Origin: Bradyrhizobium nitroreducens
Lineage (GTDB): Bacteria; Pseudomonadota; Alphaproteobacteria; Rhizobiales; Xanthobacteraceae
Direction of reading: 5' to 3'
DNA length: 64,000 bases
NCBI RefSeq assembly: GCF_002776695.1
Contig: NZ_LFJC01000003.1
Span: 4,760,896 to 4,824,895, forward strand
The notes beneath the pieces were generated by a model. That model searched no databases and was not told the origin of the DNA. It was given only the letters and a program-made list of their open reading frames with translations. Below, piece by piece: positions 9,957 to 21,054 of the stretch. Both the position numbers and the translations under genes were made by a program. Numbering within the stretch: position 1 is the first letter of the stretch; each line of letters starts with the position of its first letter.

Positions 9957-10838
9957 CTAGCCCGCCTTCCTGTGCCGCGCCGTCGACCGGTGCGCTTTCT
10001 TCGCAGCCGGCCGTCGCCCGGTGGCACGGCGCGCGTGCGACTTCGCCGTCTTCTTCCCGCCACCGCCCTTCAGGCTCTGCTTCAGCGCGTCCATCAGACT
10101 GACGACGTTGCTTGGCCGCTCCTCGGGGGCGGGCAATTCGATCTTCTTGCCGCTGGCCTTGCGCTTCACCAGCGCCTTCAGCGCGGTCTCGTAGTCGTCC
10201 TTGAACTTGCCGGGGTCGAAATGCGCTGCCTTGGTGTGCAGGATGTGGCCGGCGAGCTCGACCATGTCCTTGGTGATCTTCGGGCTCTTGATGTCGTCGA
10301 AGAACTGGTCCTCGTCGCGCAGCTCGTAAGGAAAGCGCAGCGTGGTGCCGAGCAGGCCCTTGCCGAGCGGCTCGATCGCCATGACGTGCTCGCGGTTGGT
10401 GAGCACGATCTTGGCGAGCGCCACGCGCTCCTGGTCCTTCATGGCGTCGCGGATCACGGCGAAGGCGTCGACCGCCGCCTTGCCGTCGGGCGCGATGTAG
10501 TAGGGATGGTTGAGGTAGCGCTGGTCGATCTCCTCGCTCGGCACGAAGCTCTCGATGTCGATGGTGTGGTTGCTCTCGATCTGCACCGCCTCGAGCTCCT
10601 CCGGCTCGATCTCGACATATCTGCCCTTGCGCAACTCATAGCCGCGGCCCTTCTGGTCGCTCTCGACGACGTCGCCGGTCTCGGAATCGATCATCTGCTG
10701 CTTGAGCCGGTTGCCGGTTTCCCGATTGATCAAGTGAAACCGCGTCTTCTCGGCCGCCGTGGTCGCGGGATAGAGCACGACGGGGCAGCTGACCAGCGAC
10801 AGCTTCAACGTTCCCTTCCAATAGGCGCGCGGGGCCAT
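9957..10838 (-). CDS. ku: Ku, DNA end-binding protein of bacterial NHEJ
   Basis: 293 residues beginning MAPRAYWKGTLKLSLVSCPV, the typical opening of bacterial Ku. The ATG at 10838 has GGAG 6 bases upstream; a longer in-frame start is not needed. The Ku core beta-barrel covers about residues 5-200 (FHLINRETGNRLKQQMID, then ESNHTIDIESFVP), and the C-terminus is a lysine/arginine-rich tail (AKSHARRATGRRP, then KKAHRSTARHRKAG), which in other Ku proteins aids DNA threading and ligase recruitment. Ku binds broken ends as a homodimer and recruits LigD. It is divergent from ligD with 116 bases between starts, and the spacer carries a symmetric stress-type promoter. Confidence 0.96.
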   Translation of the reverse strand: MAPRAYWKGTLKLSLVSCPVVLYPATTAAEKTRFHLINRETGNRLKQQMIDSETGDVVESDQKGRGYELRKGRYVEIEPEELEAVQIESNHTIDIESFVPSEEIDQRYLNHPYYIAPDGKAAVDAFAVIRDAMKDQERVALAKIVLTNREHVMAIEPLGKGLLGTTLRFPYELRDEDQFFDDIKSPKITKDMVELAGHILHTKAAHFDPGKFKDDYETALKALVKRKASGKKIELPAPEERPSNVVSLMDALKQSLKGGGGKKTAKSHARRATGRRPAAKKAHRSTARHRKAG

Positions 10839-10867
10839 TCCATTCTCCAGCGTTTTCAAGGCGTTTT

Positions 10868-10900
10868 GGAACCCCAACCCTCCCGCAGGGTTTTGGTTCC
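10868..10900. promoter_or_regulatory. Symmetric divergent EcfG-type promoter for ku and ligD
   Basis: On the plus strand GGAAC (10868-10872) is followed after 16 bases by GGTT (10889-10892). On the minus strand GGAAC (10900-10896) is followed after 16 bases by GGTT (10879-10876). The two promoters are interleaved and form a near-palindrome (GGAACC and GGTTCC ends). The EcfG/RpoE2 general-stress consensus in rhizobia is GGAAC-N16/17-CGTT, so only the first -10 base differs. Confidence 0.6.
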
Positions 10901-10954
10901 GGATGGGACTTTGGCCGTGATAGGCTCAATGCCGAAAGAGAAGCGGGACCAGTC

Positions 10955-13642
10955 GTGCTGCAGAAACTCTCGACCTACCGAAAGAAGCGTGACTTCGAGA
11001 AGACGCCAGAGCCATCGGGCAAGACAGCGGTGGCGCCATCGAAGCAGCGGCGTTTCGTGATCCAAAAGCACGATGCCAGCCGGCTGCATTACGATCTCAG
11101 GCTCGAGCTTGACGGTGTCTTCAAGTCCTGGGCCGTGACGAAGGGGCCCTCGCTCGATCCGCACGACAAGCGCCTGGCGGTCGAGGTTGAAGACCATCCG
11201 CTCGACTATGGCGATTTCGAAGGAACGATTCCGGAAGGGCAATATGGCGGCGGCACGGTGATGCTGTGGGATCGCGGCACCTGGGAGTGCGACGATCCGG
11301 AAGCCGGCTTCAAGAAGGGCGATTTGAAGTTCACCCTTCATGGCGACAAGCTGCACGGAAGCTGGGTGTTGGTGCGCATGCGCAACGACCGCAGCGGCGG
11401 CAAGCGCACCAACTGGCTCCTGATCAAGCATCGCGACGAATACGTCCGCGAAGGCAAGGACAACGACATCCTCGAGGAGGACAGGTCGGTCGCCTCTGGC
11501 CGTGCGATGGAGCAGATCGCCGAGGGCAAGGGCCGAGCGCCAAGGCCGTTCATGCTGGCGAAGGGCACCAAGGGCAAGGCCGACGCGGTCTGGCAATCCA
11601 ACCGGGCCGAGGAAGCCAAAAGGCACATGGTCAAGCCGGCCCGGCGCACGGCGGCGAAGGACGGCAAGCCCGTCAAGAGCAAGGCGGTGAAGAAGAAAGC
11701 GACGACGGCGACGAACGCCAGGAAGGTTGCGGAGATGCCGGACTTCGTGGCGCCGCAGCTCTGCACGATCGTGGAGCGGCCGCCAGCCGGTGAGGGCTGG
11801 TGCCACGAGATCAAGTTCGACGGCTATCGCGTGCAGCTTCGGGTCGAGGACGGCGAGGCAACGCTGAAGACGCGCAAGGGCCTCGACTGGACCGGCAAGT
11901 TCGCGGCGATCGCGAAAGAGGCGGGGTCGCTCCCGGACGTGATGATCGACGGCGAGATCGTCGCGCTCGACCACAACGGCGCACCGAATTTCTCCTCGCT
12001 TCAGGCTGCATTGTCGGATGGCAAGACCGACGAGCTGATCTTCTTCGCCTTCGACCTGCTATTCGCCGAGGGGCAAGATTATCGCCGCTCGCCGCTCGGC
12101 GAACGCAAGGCGCAGCTGAAGAAGCTGCTGGGGGCGCGCAAGCGCAAGGCGAGCCAGATCCGCTATGTCGAGCATTTCGAAAGCGGCGGCGATGCGGTGC
12201 TGCAATCGGCCTGCAAGCTCGAGCTCGAAGGCGTGGTCTCGAAGAAGCTGGACGCCCCTTATCGCTCCGGCCGCACCGAGAGCTGGACCAAGGCCAAGTG
12301 CCGCGCCGGTCATGAGGTCGTGATCGGCGGCTGGAAGACCACCAACGGCAAATTCCGCTCGCTGATGGCGGGCGTGCATCGCGGCGATCATCTCGCCTTC
12401 GTCGGCATGGTCGGTACTGGTTTTGGTGCCGACAAGGTCAAGCGGATCATGCCGTCGCTGAAGGCCATGGCCGCCAAGGAAAGCCCCTTCGGCGGCAAGA
12501 ATGCGCCGAAGAAGACGCGCGAGGTGCACTGGCTGAAGCCGGAGCTCGTCGCCGAGATCGAGTTCGCCGGCTTCACCGCGGATGGCAATATCCGCCAGGC
12601 CGCGTTCAAGGGCCTGCGGCAGGACAAGCCCGCCGAGGAGGTCGAGGCGGAGACGCCCGTCGACACCGTGCTCGCCGAACCCGCAGCCAGCAAGCGCGCA
12701 GCGAAGACGGCCAAGCGATCGACGGACGCTGGCACCGCCGAGGTGATGGGCGTCGTCATCTCCAAGCCGGACAAGGAGCTGTGGCCGGATGGCGGTGACG
12801 GCGAGGGCGTGACGAAGCTCGATCTGGCCCGCTATTTCGAGGCGGTCGGGGCCTGGATGATCGCACATCTGACGGGGCGTCCGTGCTCGATCGTGCGTGC
12901 GCCCGACGGTATCGGCGGCGAGACATTCTTTCAGCGTCACGCCATGCAGGGCACGTCGAACCTGCTCGAGCTCGCCAAGGTCTCGGGTGATCGTAAGCCT
13001 TACTTGCAGATCGACCGCGTCGAAGGGCTCGCCGCCGTCGCGCAGATCGGTGGCGTCGAGCTGCATCCCTGGAATTGCGCGCCAAACGCCTATGATACGC
13101 CGGGCCGGCTGGTGTTCGATCTCGATCCGGCGCCGGACGTCGAGTTCGCCGATGTCGTGGATGCCGCCAAAGAGATGCGGCAGCGTCTGACCGCCATTGG
13201 CATGGAGAGCTTCTGCAAGACCACGGGCGGCAAGGGCCTGCACGTGGTGGTGCCGCTGCTGCATGGCGCCCGCGAAAAAGCGAGCTGGAAGGAAGCCAAG
13301 GCCTTCGCGCAGGGCATCTGCCAGTGGATGGCCGACGACGATCCGGAGCGCTATCTGCTCAACATGTCCAAGAAGCTGCGCAGCGGAAAGATTTTTCTCG
13401 ACTATCTCCGTAACGACCGGATGTCGACGGCGGTTGCGCCGCTGTCACCGCGGGCCCGCGCGGGAGCGACGGTCTCGATGCCCGTCACGTGGGCTCAGGT
13501 GAAGAGCGATCTCGATCCGAAGCGATATACGGTGCGGACAGTGCCGGGCCTGCTGGCGCGCTCGAAGGCGTGGGAAGGGTATGAGGATGCCGCGACCTCG
13601 ATCAAAGCTGCGATCAAGAAGCTGGCGGGGAAAGTGAAATAG
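10955..13642 (+). CDS. ligD: LigD, multifunctional ATP-dependent DNA ligase for NHEJ
   Basis: 895 residues with a GTG start. Three domains in the order phosphoesterase, ligase, polymerase. The 3'-phosphoesterase covers about 33-150, with RLHYDLRLELDG and GQYGGGTVMLWDRG. The ligase covers about 265-545, with the adenylated Lys287 in EIKFDGYR and an OB-fold around 455-545. The primase-like polymerase covers about 600-880, with metal-binding Asp722 and Asp724 in VFDLDP. A lysine-rich linker lies near 225-260. LigD processes, fills and seals broken DNA ends brought together by Ku, which is encoded divergently next door. This domain order is common in proteobacteria, whereas mycobacteria put the polymerase first. 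The ribosome site is weak. Confidence 0.96.
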   Translation: MLQKLSTYRKKRDFEKTPEPSGKTAVAPSKQRRFVIQKHDASRLHYDLRLELDGVFKSWAVTKGPSLDPHDKRLAVEVEDHPLDYGDFEGTIPEGQYGGGTVMLWDRGTWECDDPEAGFKKGDLKFTLHGDKLHGSWVLVRMRNDRSGGKRTNWLLIKHRDEYVREGKDNDILEEDRSVASGRAMEQIAEGKGRAPRPFMLAKGTKGKADAVWQSNRAEEAKRHMVKPARRTAAKDGKPVKSKAVKKKATTATNARKVAEMPDFVAPQLCTIVERPPAGEGWCHEIKFDGYRVQLRVEDGEATLKTRKGLDWTGKFAAIAKEAGSLPDVMIDGEIVALDHNGAPNFSSLQAALSDGKTDELIFFAFDLLFAEGQDYRRSPLGERKAQLKKLLGARKRKASQIRYVEHFESGGDAVLQSACKLELEGVVSKKLDAPYRSGRTESWTKAKCRAGHEVVIGGWKTTNGKFRSLMAGVHRGDHLAFVGMVGTGFGADKVKRIMPSLKAMAAKESPFGGKNAPKKTREVHWLKPELVAEIEFAGFTADGNIRQAAFKGLRQDKPAEEVEAETPVDTVLAEPAASKRAAKTAKRSTDAGTAEVMGVVISKPDKELWPDGGDGEGVTKLDLARYFEAVGAWMIAHLTGRPCSIVRAPDGIGGETFFQRHAMQGTSNLLELAKVSGDRKPYLQIDRVEGLAAVAQIGGVELHPWNCAPNAYDTPGRLVFDLDPAPDVEFADVVDAAKEMRQRLTAIGMESFCKTTGGKGLHVVVPLLHGAREKASWKEAKAFAQGICQWMADDDPERYLLNMSKKLRSGKIFLDYLRNDRMSTAVAPLSPRARAGATVSMPVTWAQVKSDLDPKRYTVRTVPGLLARSKAWEGYEDAATSIKAAIKKLAGKVK

Positions 13643-13668
13643 GCCGCAGCTCCGGCCGCAACTCCCGT

Positions 13669-13753
13669 GGGGTGGGCAAAGCGCAAGCGTGCCCACGATC
13701 TTTGTCGTCACGACGGGAAGGTGGGCACGGCGCGTTGCGCCTTTGCCCACCTT
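13669..13753. repeat. Intergenic palindromic repeat, GGTGGGCA family
   Basis: Contains two nested palindromes: GTGGGCAAAGCGCAAGCGTG followed by CCCAC, and AAGGTGGGCACGGCGCGTTG followed by CGCCTTTGCCCACCTT. It lies just downstream of ligD and upstream (convergent) of the DUF3309 gene end, a position suited to transcription termination from both sides. Confidence 0.75.
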
Positions 13754-13765
13754 ACGAGATATCGC

Positions 13766-13930
13766 CTAGATCCGCCCCAGCAGCAGCAGGATCAGCAGGA
13801 TGACGATGACGAGCCCGAGGCCGCCGCCGCCGTAATAGCCGGTGCCGTAGAACGGTCCGCCGCCGATGCCGCTGAAGCCGCCAAGCAGGGCGATGACCAG
13901 AATGATCAGAATGATCGTGCCGATAGACAT
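13766..13930 (-). CDS. DUF3309-type small hydrophobic protein
   Basis: 54 residues beginning MSIGTIILIILVIALLGGFS and ending LVIVILLILLLLGRI. Two membrane helices flank a glycine/tyrosine-rich linker (GGGPFYGTGYYGGGG), the pattern of the DUF3309 family. The ATG at 13930 is preceded by an ideal GGAGGAG ribosome site, which rules out the longer open frame upstream. The function of the family is unknown; members are short, abundant in alphaproteobacteria and often stress-related. An EcfG-type promoter sequence lies about 60-90 bases upstream. Confidence 0.85.
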   Translation of the reverse strand: MSIGTIILIILVIALLGGFSGIGGGPFYGTGYYGGGGLGLVIVILLILLLLGRI

Positions 13931-13992
13931 GCGAATCTCCTCCAGCCCTTCGTTGAAAGGGTCGTTATAAACCTGTCCCGTTGTGCGAGGGC

Positions 13993-14017
13993 AACTTGCC
14001 GCAGGTTTTAAAGTTCC
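13993..14017 (-). promoter_or_regulatory. EcfG-type promoter upstream of the DUF3309 gene
   Basis: On the minus strand GGAAC (14017-14013), a 16-base spacer, then AGTT (13996-13993). This fits the general-stress sigma consensus GGAAC-N16/17-CGTT with one mismatch in the least conserved position. It lies 63 bases ahead of the start codon. Confidence 0.5.
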
Positions 14018-14113
14018 ATCTTTGAAACACGGCCGGCTCATCAACTTGGCATGGAACCATTGGGCGCGCCGCCGGCATGACTATGTGAGTATCCGTCACC
14101 ATAGGGCAGGGCC

Positions 14114-14431
14114 ATGTCAGCACCGCTTGTTGTTTCAATTCCGCACCGTCTCGGCCGGGAGGAGGCGGTACGCCGGCTCAAGACCGGGCTGGGTCGCGCC
14201 GCCTCCAGCATTCCCGTGATGCAGGTCGAGGAAGAGCGCTGGACCGGCGACAGCATGGCCTTTCGGATTCGCGCGCTGGGGCAGATCGCGACGGGGCAGG
14301 TCGATGTCGGCGATGACCATGTCAAGGTTCAGGTTGTGCTGCCCTGGCTGTTGCAGCGCTTTGCCGAGATGGCGCAGGCCACGATCAAGAAGCGCGGGCA
14401 GTTGCTGTTGACCAAGGACGGCGGAACGTGA
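14114..14431 (+). CDS. Polyhydroxyalkanoic-acid-system family small protein
   Basis: 105 residues beginning MSAPLVVSIPHRLGREEAVR. The N-terminal motif (IPHRLGREEAVRRLKTGL) followed by a beta-rich middle (WTGDSMAFRIRALGQIATGQVDV) and VQVVLPWLLQRFAEMAQ matches the PHA_gran_rgn family (polyhydroxyalkanoate granule-associated or system protein). The family is small and its exact role unclear; bradyrhizobia make PHA granules, so a link to storage polymer is plausible. It is a stand-alone gene, convergent with treY and with only two bases between their ends. Confidence 0.7.
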   Translation: MSAPLVVSIPHRLGREEAVRRLKTGLGRAASSIPVMQVEEERWTGDSMAFRIRALGQIATGQVDVGDDHVKVQVVLPWLLQRFAEMAQATIKKRGQLLLTKDGGT

Positions 14432-14433
14432 TT

Positions 14434-17220
<2,787 letters not shown>

Positions 17221-17221
17221 G

Positions 17222-18976
17222 CTAACCTCCGAGATGCCAGGTCACCGACCACGGCGGCAGCCGGTCGCCGCTCGCATCGCCCCAAATTGGCGTGCCCGTT
17301 GCTCCGCCGGGACGCACGATGTCCTTGCCCGAGAGATTGGCGACGAGCCGCAACGTCGTGCCGTCGCCCATCGGCCAATGCGCGGTGAGCAGGCCGCTGT
17401 CGGCTGCCTCGGCATCGCCAAAACGCGCACCCTTGAGCCGCGGCATGATCTCCTTGGCGCGAAGCGCGAGCAGGTCACGGACCAGCGCAAGTCGCGCATC
17501 TTGCTGTTCGGTGCGGCCGGTCCAGTCGAGCACGGCCGATTGCAGCGTGGCTGGGTCGAGCGGATCGGGCACCTCGTCGCCGTATTTCTCGTAAGCCCAG
17601 GCATATTCCTGCCTGCGCCCTTTGCGCACGGCGTCGGCAAGCCCGCCCTGGAAGTCGCAGAAGAACGGGAATGGCACCGTCGAGCCCCATTCCTCGCCTT
17701 GAAACAGCATCGGCACCATCGGCGCCAGCAAGGTCACCGCGAGCGCCGCTTCGATCTGCTGCGGCGAAGCCAGGCTTTCGAGCCGGTCGCCGAGCGGGCG
17801 GTTGCCGATCTGATCGTGGTTTTGCAGGAAGTTGACGAATGTCGCCGGCGGCAGCTCGCCGCTCGGCTCGCCGCGTGGTTTCTTGCCCCAGAACTCCGAA
17901 ACCTCGCCCTGATAGACGAAGCCGGAGGCGAGCGCGCGCGCGAGGTCCATGCGCGGCGTCTGGTAATCAGCATAGTAGCCGGCGAGCTCGCCCGTCAGCA
18001 TTACGTGCCAGACGTGGTGGTAGTCGTCGTTCCATTGCGCCCGATATTTGCCGTTCGGCGGCTGCTGCGCGGCATCGAGCAGGCTGGCGCGATTGTCGCC
18101 GTTCTCCAGCACGAGATGGATGTGCCGCCCGGTCGCCTTGGCGAGCTCGCCGGCGGCGACGCTGAGGTCCTGCAGCATCGACTGCTCGCCGGGGATTGCC
18201 ATGATGTGGTTTGCGGCATCCAGCCTCAAGCCGTCGAAACGGTAATCGCCGAGCCAGGACAGTGCATTCTCGACCGCGAAGGCGCGCACCTGCGGCACGC
18301 GATAGTCGATCGCGCTGCCCCAGGGCGTATGCGCGTCGGTGAAGAAGGCCGGCGCATAGCGGCCGAGGTAATTCCCCTCGGGGCCGAAATGATTGTAGAC
18401 GACGTCGAGGAACACCATCAGCCCGCGCAGGTGCGCTTCGTCGATCAGCGTCTTCAGGTCTTCGGGGCGGCCATAGGCGCTGTCGGGCGCATACCACAGC
18501 ACGCCGTCATAGCCCCAGCCGCGGCGCCCAGCGAAATCCGCCAGCGGCATCAATTCCAGCGCGGTGATGCCGGTTGCGGCGAGATGATCGAGCTTTTCGA
18601 TCATGGCGCGGTAAGAGCCCTTCGGCGTGAACGTGCCGACGTGGGTCTCGATCAGCACCGTCTCTTCCCACGGGCGGCCGCGCCAATCGCGCGCACGCCA
18701 GGGATAGGCATCGTGATCGATCACCTCGCTGGGGCCGAACACATCTTCGGGCTGGAAAGCCGAAGCCGGATCGGGCACGTCGATCTCGTCGTCGATCCTG
18801 AACTTGTAGGGGGTGCCGGCGGTGAGGCCGGCAATCTCGGTGACGTACCAGCCATCCTGCCGGCGCTGCATCGCGTGTCTGCGGCCGAGCAGCAGATCGA
18901 CACGGCGCGCGGCAGGCGCCCACAGGCGGAACGAAACGCCGTCCTTCGTCGGCCTCGCCCCGAAGGATGGCCTCAT
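17222..18976 (-). CDS. treZ: TreZ, maltooligosyl trehalose trehalohydrolase
   Basis: 584 residues beginning MRPSFGARPTKDGVSFRLWA. The ATG at 18976 overlaps the glgX stop by four bases (ATGA); the frame is open far upstream, but that part is antiparallel-frame noise within glgX. An N-terminal carbohydrate-binding (CBM48/E-set) domain (about 1-90) precedes the GH13_10 barrel. Catalytic residues are present: Asp in DGLRLDAANHI, Glu in HLVLENGDN, and Asp in LQNHDQIGNR. It hydrolyses the bond next to the trehalose unit made by TreY. Coupled to glgX upstream and treY downstream. Confidence 0.97.
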   Translation of the reverse strand: MRPSFGARPTKDGVSFRLWAPAARRVDLLLGRRHAMQRRQDGWYVTEIAGLTAGTPYKFRIDDEIDVPDPASAFQPEDVFGPSEVIDHDAYPWRARDWRGRPWEETVLIETHVGTFTPKGSYRAMIEKLDHLAATGITALELMPLADFAGRRGWGYDGVLWYAPDSAYGRPEDLKTLIDEAHLRGLMVFLDVVYNHFGPEGNYLGRYAPAFFTDAHTPWGSAIDYRVPQVRAFAVENALSWLGDYRFDGLRLDAANHIMAIPGEQSMLQDLSVAAGELAKATGRHIHLVLENGDNRASLLDAAQQPPNGKYRAQWNDDYHHVWHVMLTGELAGYYADYQTPRMDLARALASGFVYQGEVSEFWGKKPRGEPSGELPPATFVNFLQNHDQIGNRPLGDRLESLASPQQIEAALAVTLLAPMVPMLFQGEEWGSTVPFPFFCDFQGGLADAVRKGRRQEYAWAYEKYGDEVPDPLDPATLQSAVLDWTGRTEQQDARLALVRDLLALRAKEIMPRLKGARFGDAEAADSGLLTAHWPMGDGTTLRLVANLSGKDIVRPGGATGTPIWGDASGDRLPPWSVTWHLGG

Positions 18977-21051
18977 AGCGCCCCCGCGAAGGCGAGCACC
19001 GAGCGCGGCGGCGCCTTGCTGTCGCTTCCGGGCAGGAAGTCGATCGTGTTCAGCTTGGCATCCGTCGTGTTCAGGATTTGCTGCCAGCTCTTGTATTCGG
19101 TCATCTTGGGCAATTTGAATGCGATCTCTTCGGGGGCGGCGTTCAGTACGATAAAGATCGCGGCCCCGCCGGGTTCCATCGGCCCCATCACATAGGAGAG
19201 AAACCGTCCATCCGGGAACGTCCAGTCGCTCTCCGTCATCTCGTCGCCGGCAGGTGTCAGCCACAGCGCGCCGTAGGACACGCCGTCCGCGGGACGGCCG
19301 TCGAGCCAGCGGTGGCTGCGCAGCTGCGAGAACCGGCGGCGGATGTCGGCGAGATGGGCGACGAAATCGACCATGTCGTCGCCCTCCTTGCCGAGATTGT
19401 CCCAGCCGACCCAGCCGATCTCGTTGTCCTGGCAATAGGCGTTGTTGTTGCCGGATTGCGAGTTGCCGACCTCGTCGCCGGCGAGGATCAGCGGAACGCC
19501 TTGCGCCAGCATCAGGCAGGCCAGCACGTTCTTGCGAAGCTGACGCCGCAAGCCGAGGATCTGAGGATCGTCGGTCGGCCCCTCGACACCGCAATTGTTG
19601 CTGTGGTTGTCGTTGGAGCCGTCGCGATTGTCCTCGCCGTTGGCCTCGTTGTGCTTCTCGTTGTAGCTGAAGAGGTCGGCGAGCGTGAAGCCGTCATGCA
19701 CCGTGATGTGGTTGATGCTGGCGCGCGGGCGTCGTCCGTCGTGGTTGAACAGATCGGAGGACGCCGTCATCCGGCTGGAGATGTCGCCAATCAGGCTGCC
19801 TTCGCCACTCCAGTAGCGGCGCATGGCGCTGCGATACCGATCGTTCCATTCCGACCATTGCGACGGGAATGCGCCGACCTGGTAGCCACCGAGGCCGAGA
19901 TCCCAGGGCTCGGCGACGAGCTTGACGCTCGCCAGCACCGGATCCTGCCGGATCGCGGTCAGGAAGGAGATGCCGCGATCAAATCCGTTCGGGCCACGTG
20001 CGAGCGTGGTGGCGAGGTCGAAGCGGAAGCCGTCGACATGGCAGACCTCGACCCAGTAGCGAAGTGAATCCATCACCATCTGCAGCACGCGCGGATGGGT
20101 CAGGTTCACCGACGAGCCGCAGCCGGTGAAGTCGTCGTAATAGCGCGGATTCTCCCGGTTCAGCCAGTAATAGGAGGCGTTGTCGATGCCGCGGTAGCAC
20201 AGCGTCGGGCCGAGATGGTTGCCCTCGGCGGTGTGATTGTAGACGACATCTAACATCACCTCGATGCCGGCATCGTGCAGCCGCGCCACCGTGGTGCGGA
20301 AGGAATCGAGAGCGTTGTCCTGAGCGTAGCGCGGCTCGGGCGCGAAGAAGGACAGTGTGTTGTAGCCCCAGTAATTGGCGAGCTTCTTCTCCACCAGGAT
20401 GCGGTCGTCGACGAAGCTGTGGACCGGCAATAGCTCGACTGTGGTGACGCCGAGCTTCTTCAGATGCTCGATCATCGCCGGTGAGGACAGGCCGCCATAG
20501 GTGCCGCGCAGGTTCGGCGGCACGTCGTCGCGCTTCTGGGTCAGGCCCTTGACGTGAGCCTCGTAGATCACGGTGTCTTCCCAGGGAACGTTGGGGCGGA
20601 TCTCGCGGCGGCCCCAGTTGAAGGTCTCGTCAACCACGACGGCCTTGGGCATGCCGCGCGCGTTGTCGCGCCGGTCGAACGACAGATCCTCGCGCGGGCT
20701 TCCGGTGCGATAGGCGAAGTGCGCATCGCTCCAGACCAGACGCCCCGACAGACGCTTGGCATAGGGGTCGAGCAGTAGCTTGTTGGCGTTGAAACGGTGG
20801 CCGTGCTCGGGCTCGTAGGGGCCGTGCACGCGATAGCCGTAGAGCTGGCCGGGGGACACGTCGTTGAGATAGCCGTGCCAGACGTCCTCGGTTCTCTCGG
20901 GCAGCTCGATACGCTCGAGCTCGCGGCGGCCCTGGGTGTCGAACAGGCAGAGCTCGACCTTCTGTGCGTTGGCGGAGAACAGCGCGAAATTGGTGCCGCG
21001 TCCGTCCCAGCTTGCACCGAGGCGTGCGGGCGATCCAGCAGTCAGGCGCAT
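18973..21051 (-). CDS. glgX: GlgX, glycogen debranching enzyme
   Basis: 692 residues (GH13_11, isoamylase type). It cleaves alpha-1,6 branches of glycogen after phosphorylase or other trimming, giving linear maltooligosaccharides that TreY can use. An N-terminal E-set domain (about 1-130) is followed by the catalytic barrel with Asp in GFRFDLATTLAR, Glu in LVAEPWDLGLGGYQVG and Asp in INHITVHDGFTLADL. The start MRLTAGSPARLGAS lies three bases after the glgB stop. Downstream it overlaps treZ. Pairing glgX with treZ and treY makes a glucan-to-trehalose route. Confidence 0.96.
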   Translation of the reverse strand: MRLTAGSPARLGASWDGRGTNFALFSANAQKVELCLFDTQGRRELERIELPERTEDVWHGYLNDVSPGQLYGYRVHGPYEPEHGHRFNANKLLLDPYAKRLSGRLVWSDAHFAYRTGSPREDLSFDRRDNARGMPKAVVVDETFNWGRREIRPNVPWEDTVIYEAHVKGLTQKRDDVPPNLRGTYGGLSSPAMIEHLKKLGVTTVELLPVHSFVDDRILVEKKLANYWGYNTLSFFAPEPRYAQDNALDSFRTTVARLHDAGIEVMLDVVYNHTAEGNHLGPTLCYRGIDNASYYWLNRENPRYYDDFTGCGSSVNLTHPRVLQMVMDSLRYWVEVCHVDGFRFDLATTLARGPNGFDRGISFLTAIRQDPVLASVKLVAEPWDLGLGGYQVGAFPSQWSEWNDRYRSAMRRYWSGEGSLIGDISSRMTASSDLFNHDGRRPRASINHITVHDGFTLADLFSYNEKHNEANGEDNRDGSNDNHSNNCGVEGPTDDPQILGLRRQLRKNVLACLMLAQGVPLILAGDEVGNSQSGNNNAYCQDNEIGWVGWDNLGKEGDDMVDFVAHLADIRRRFSQLRSHRWLDGRPADGVSYGALWLTPAGDEMTESDWTFPDGRFLSYVMGPMEPGGAAIFIVLNAAPEEIAFKLPKMTEYKSWQQILNTTDAKLNTIDFLPGSDSKAPPRSVLAFAGAL

Positions 21052-21054
21052 GTT

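Noticed and set aside
18977..19594. Upstream extension of the treZ frame by about 200 codons into glgX
   Set aside because: The extension lacks homology and lies in another frame within glgX; the ATGA overlap and the usual TreZ length support the start at 18976.
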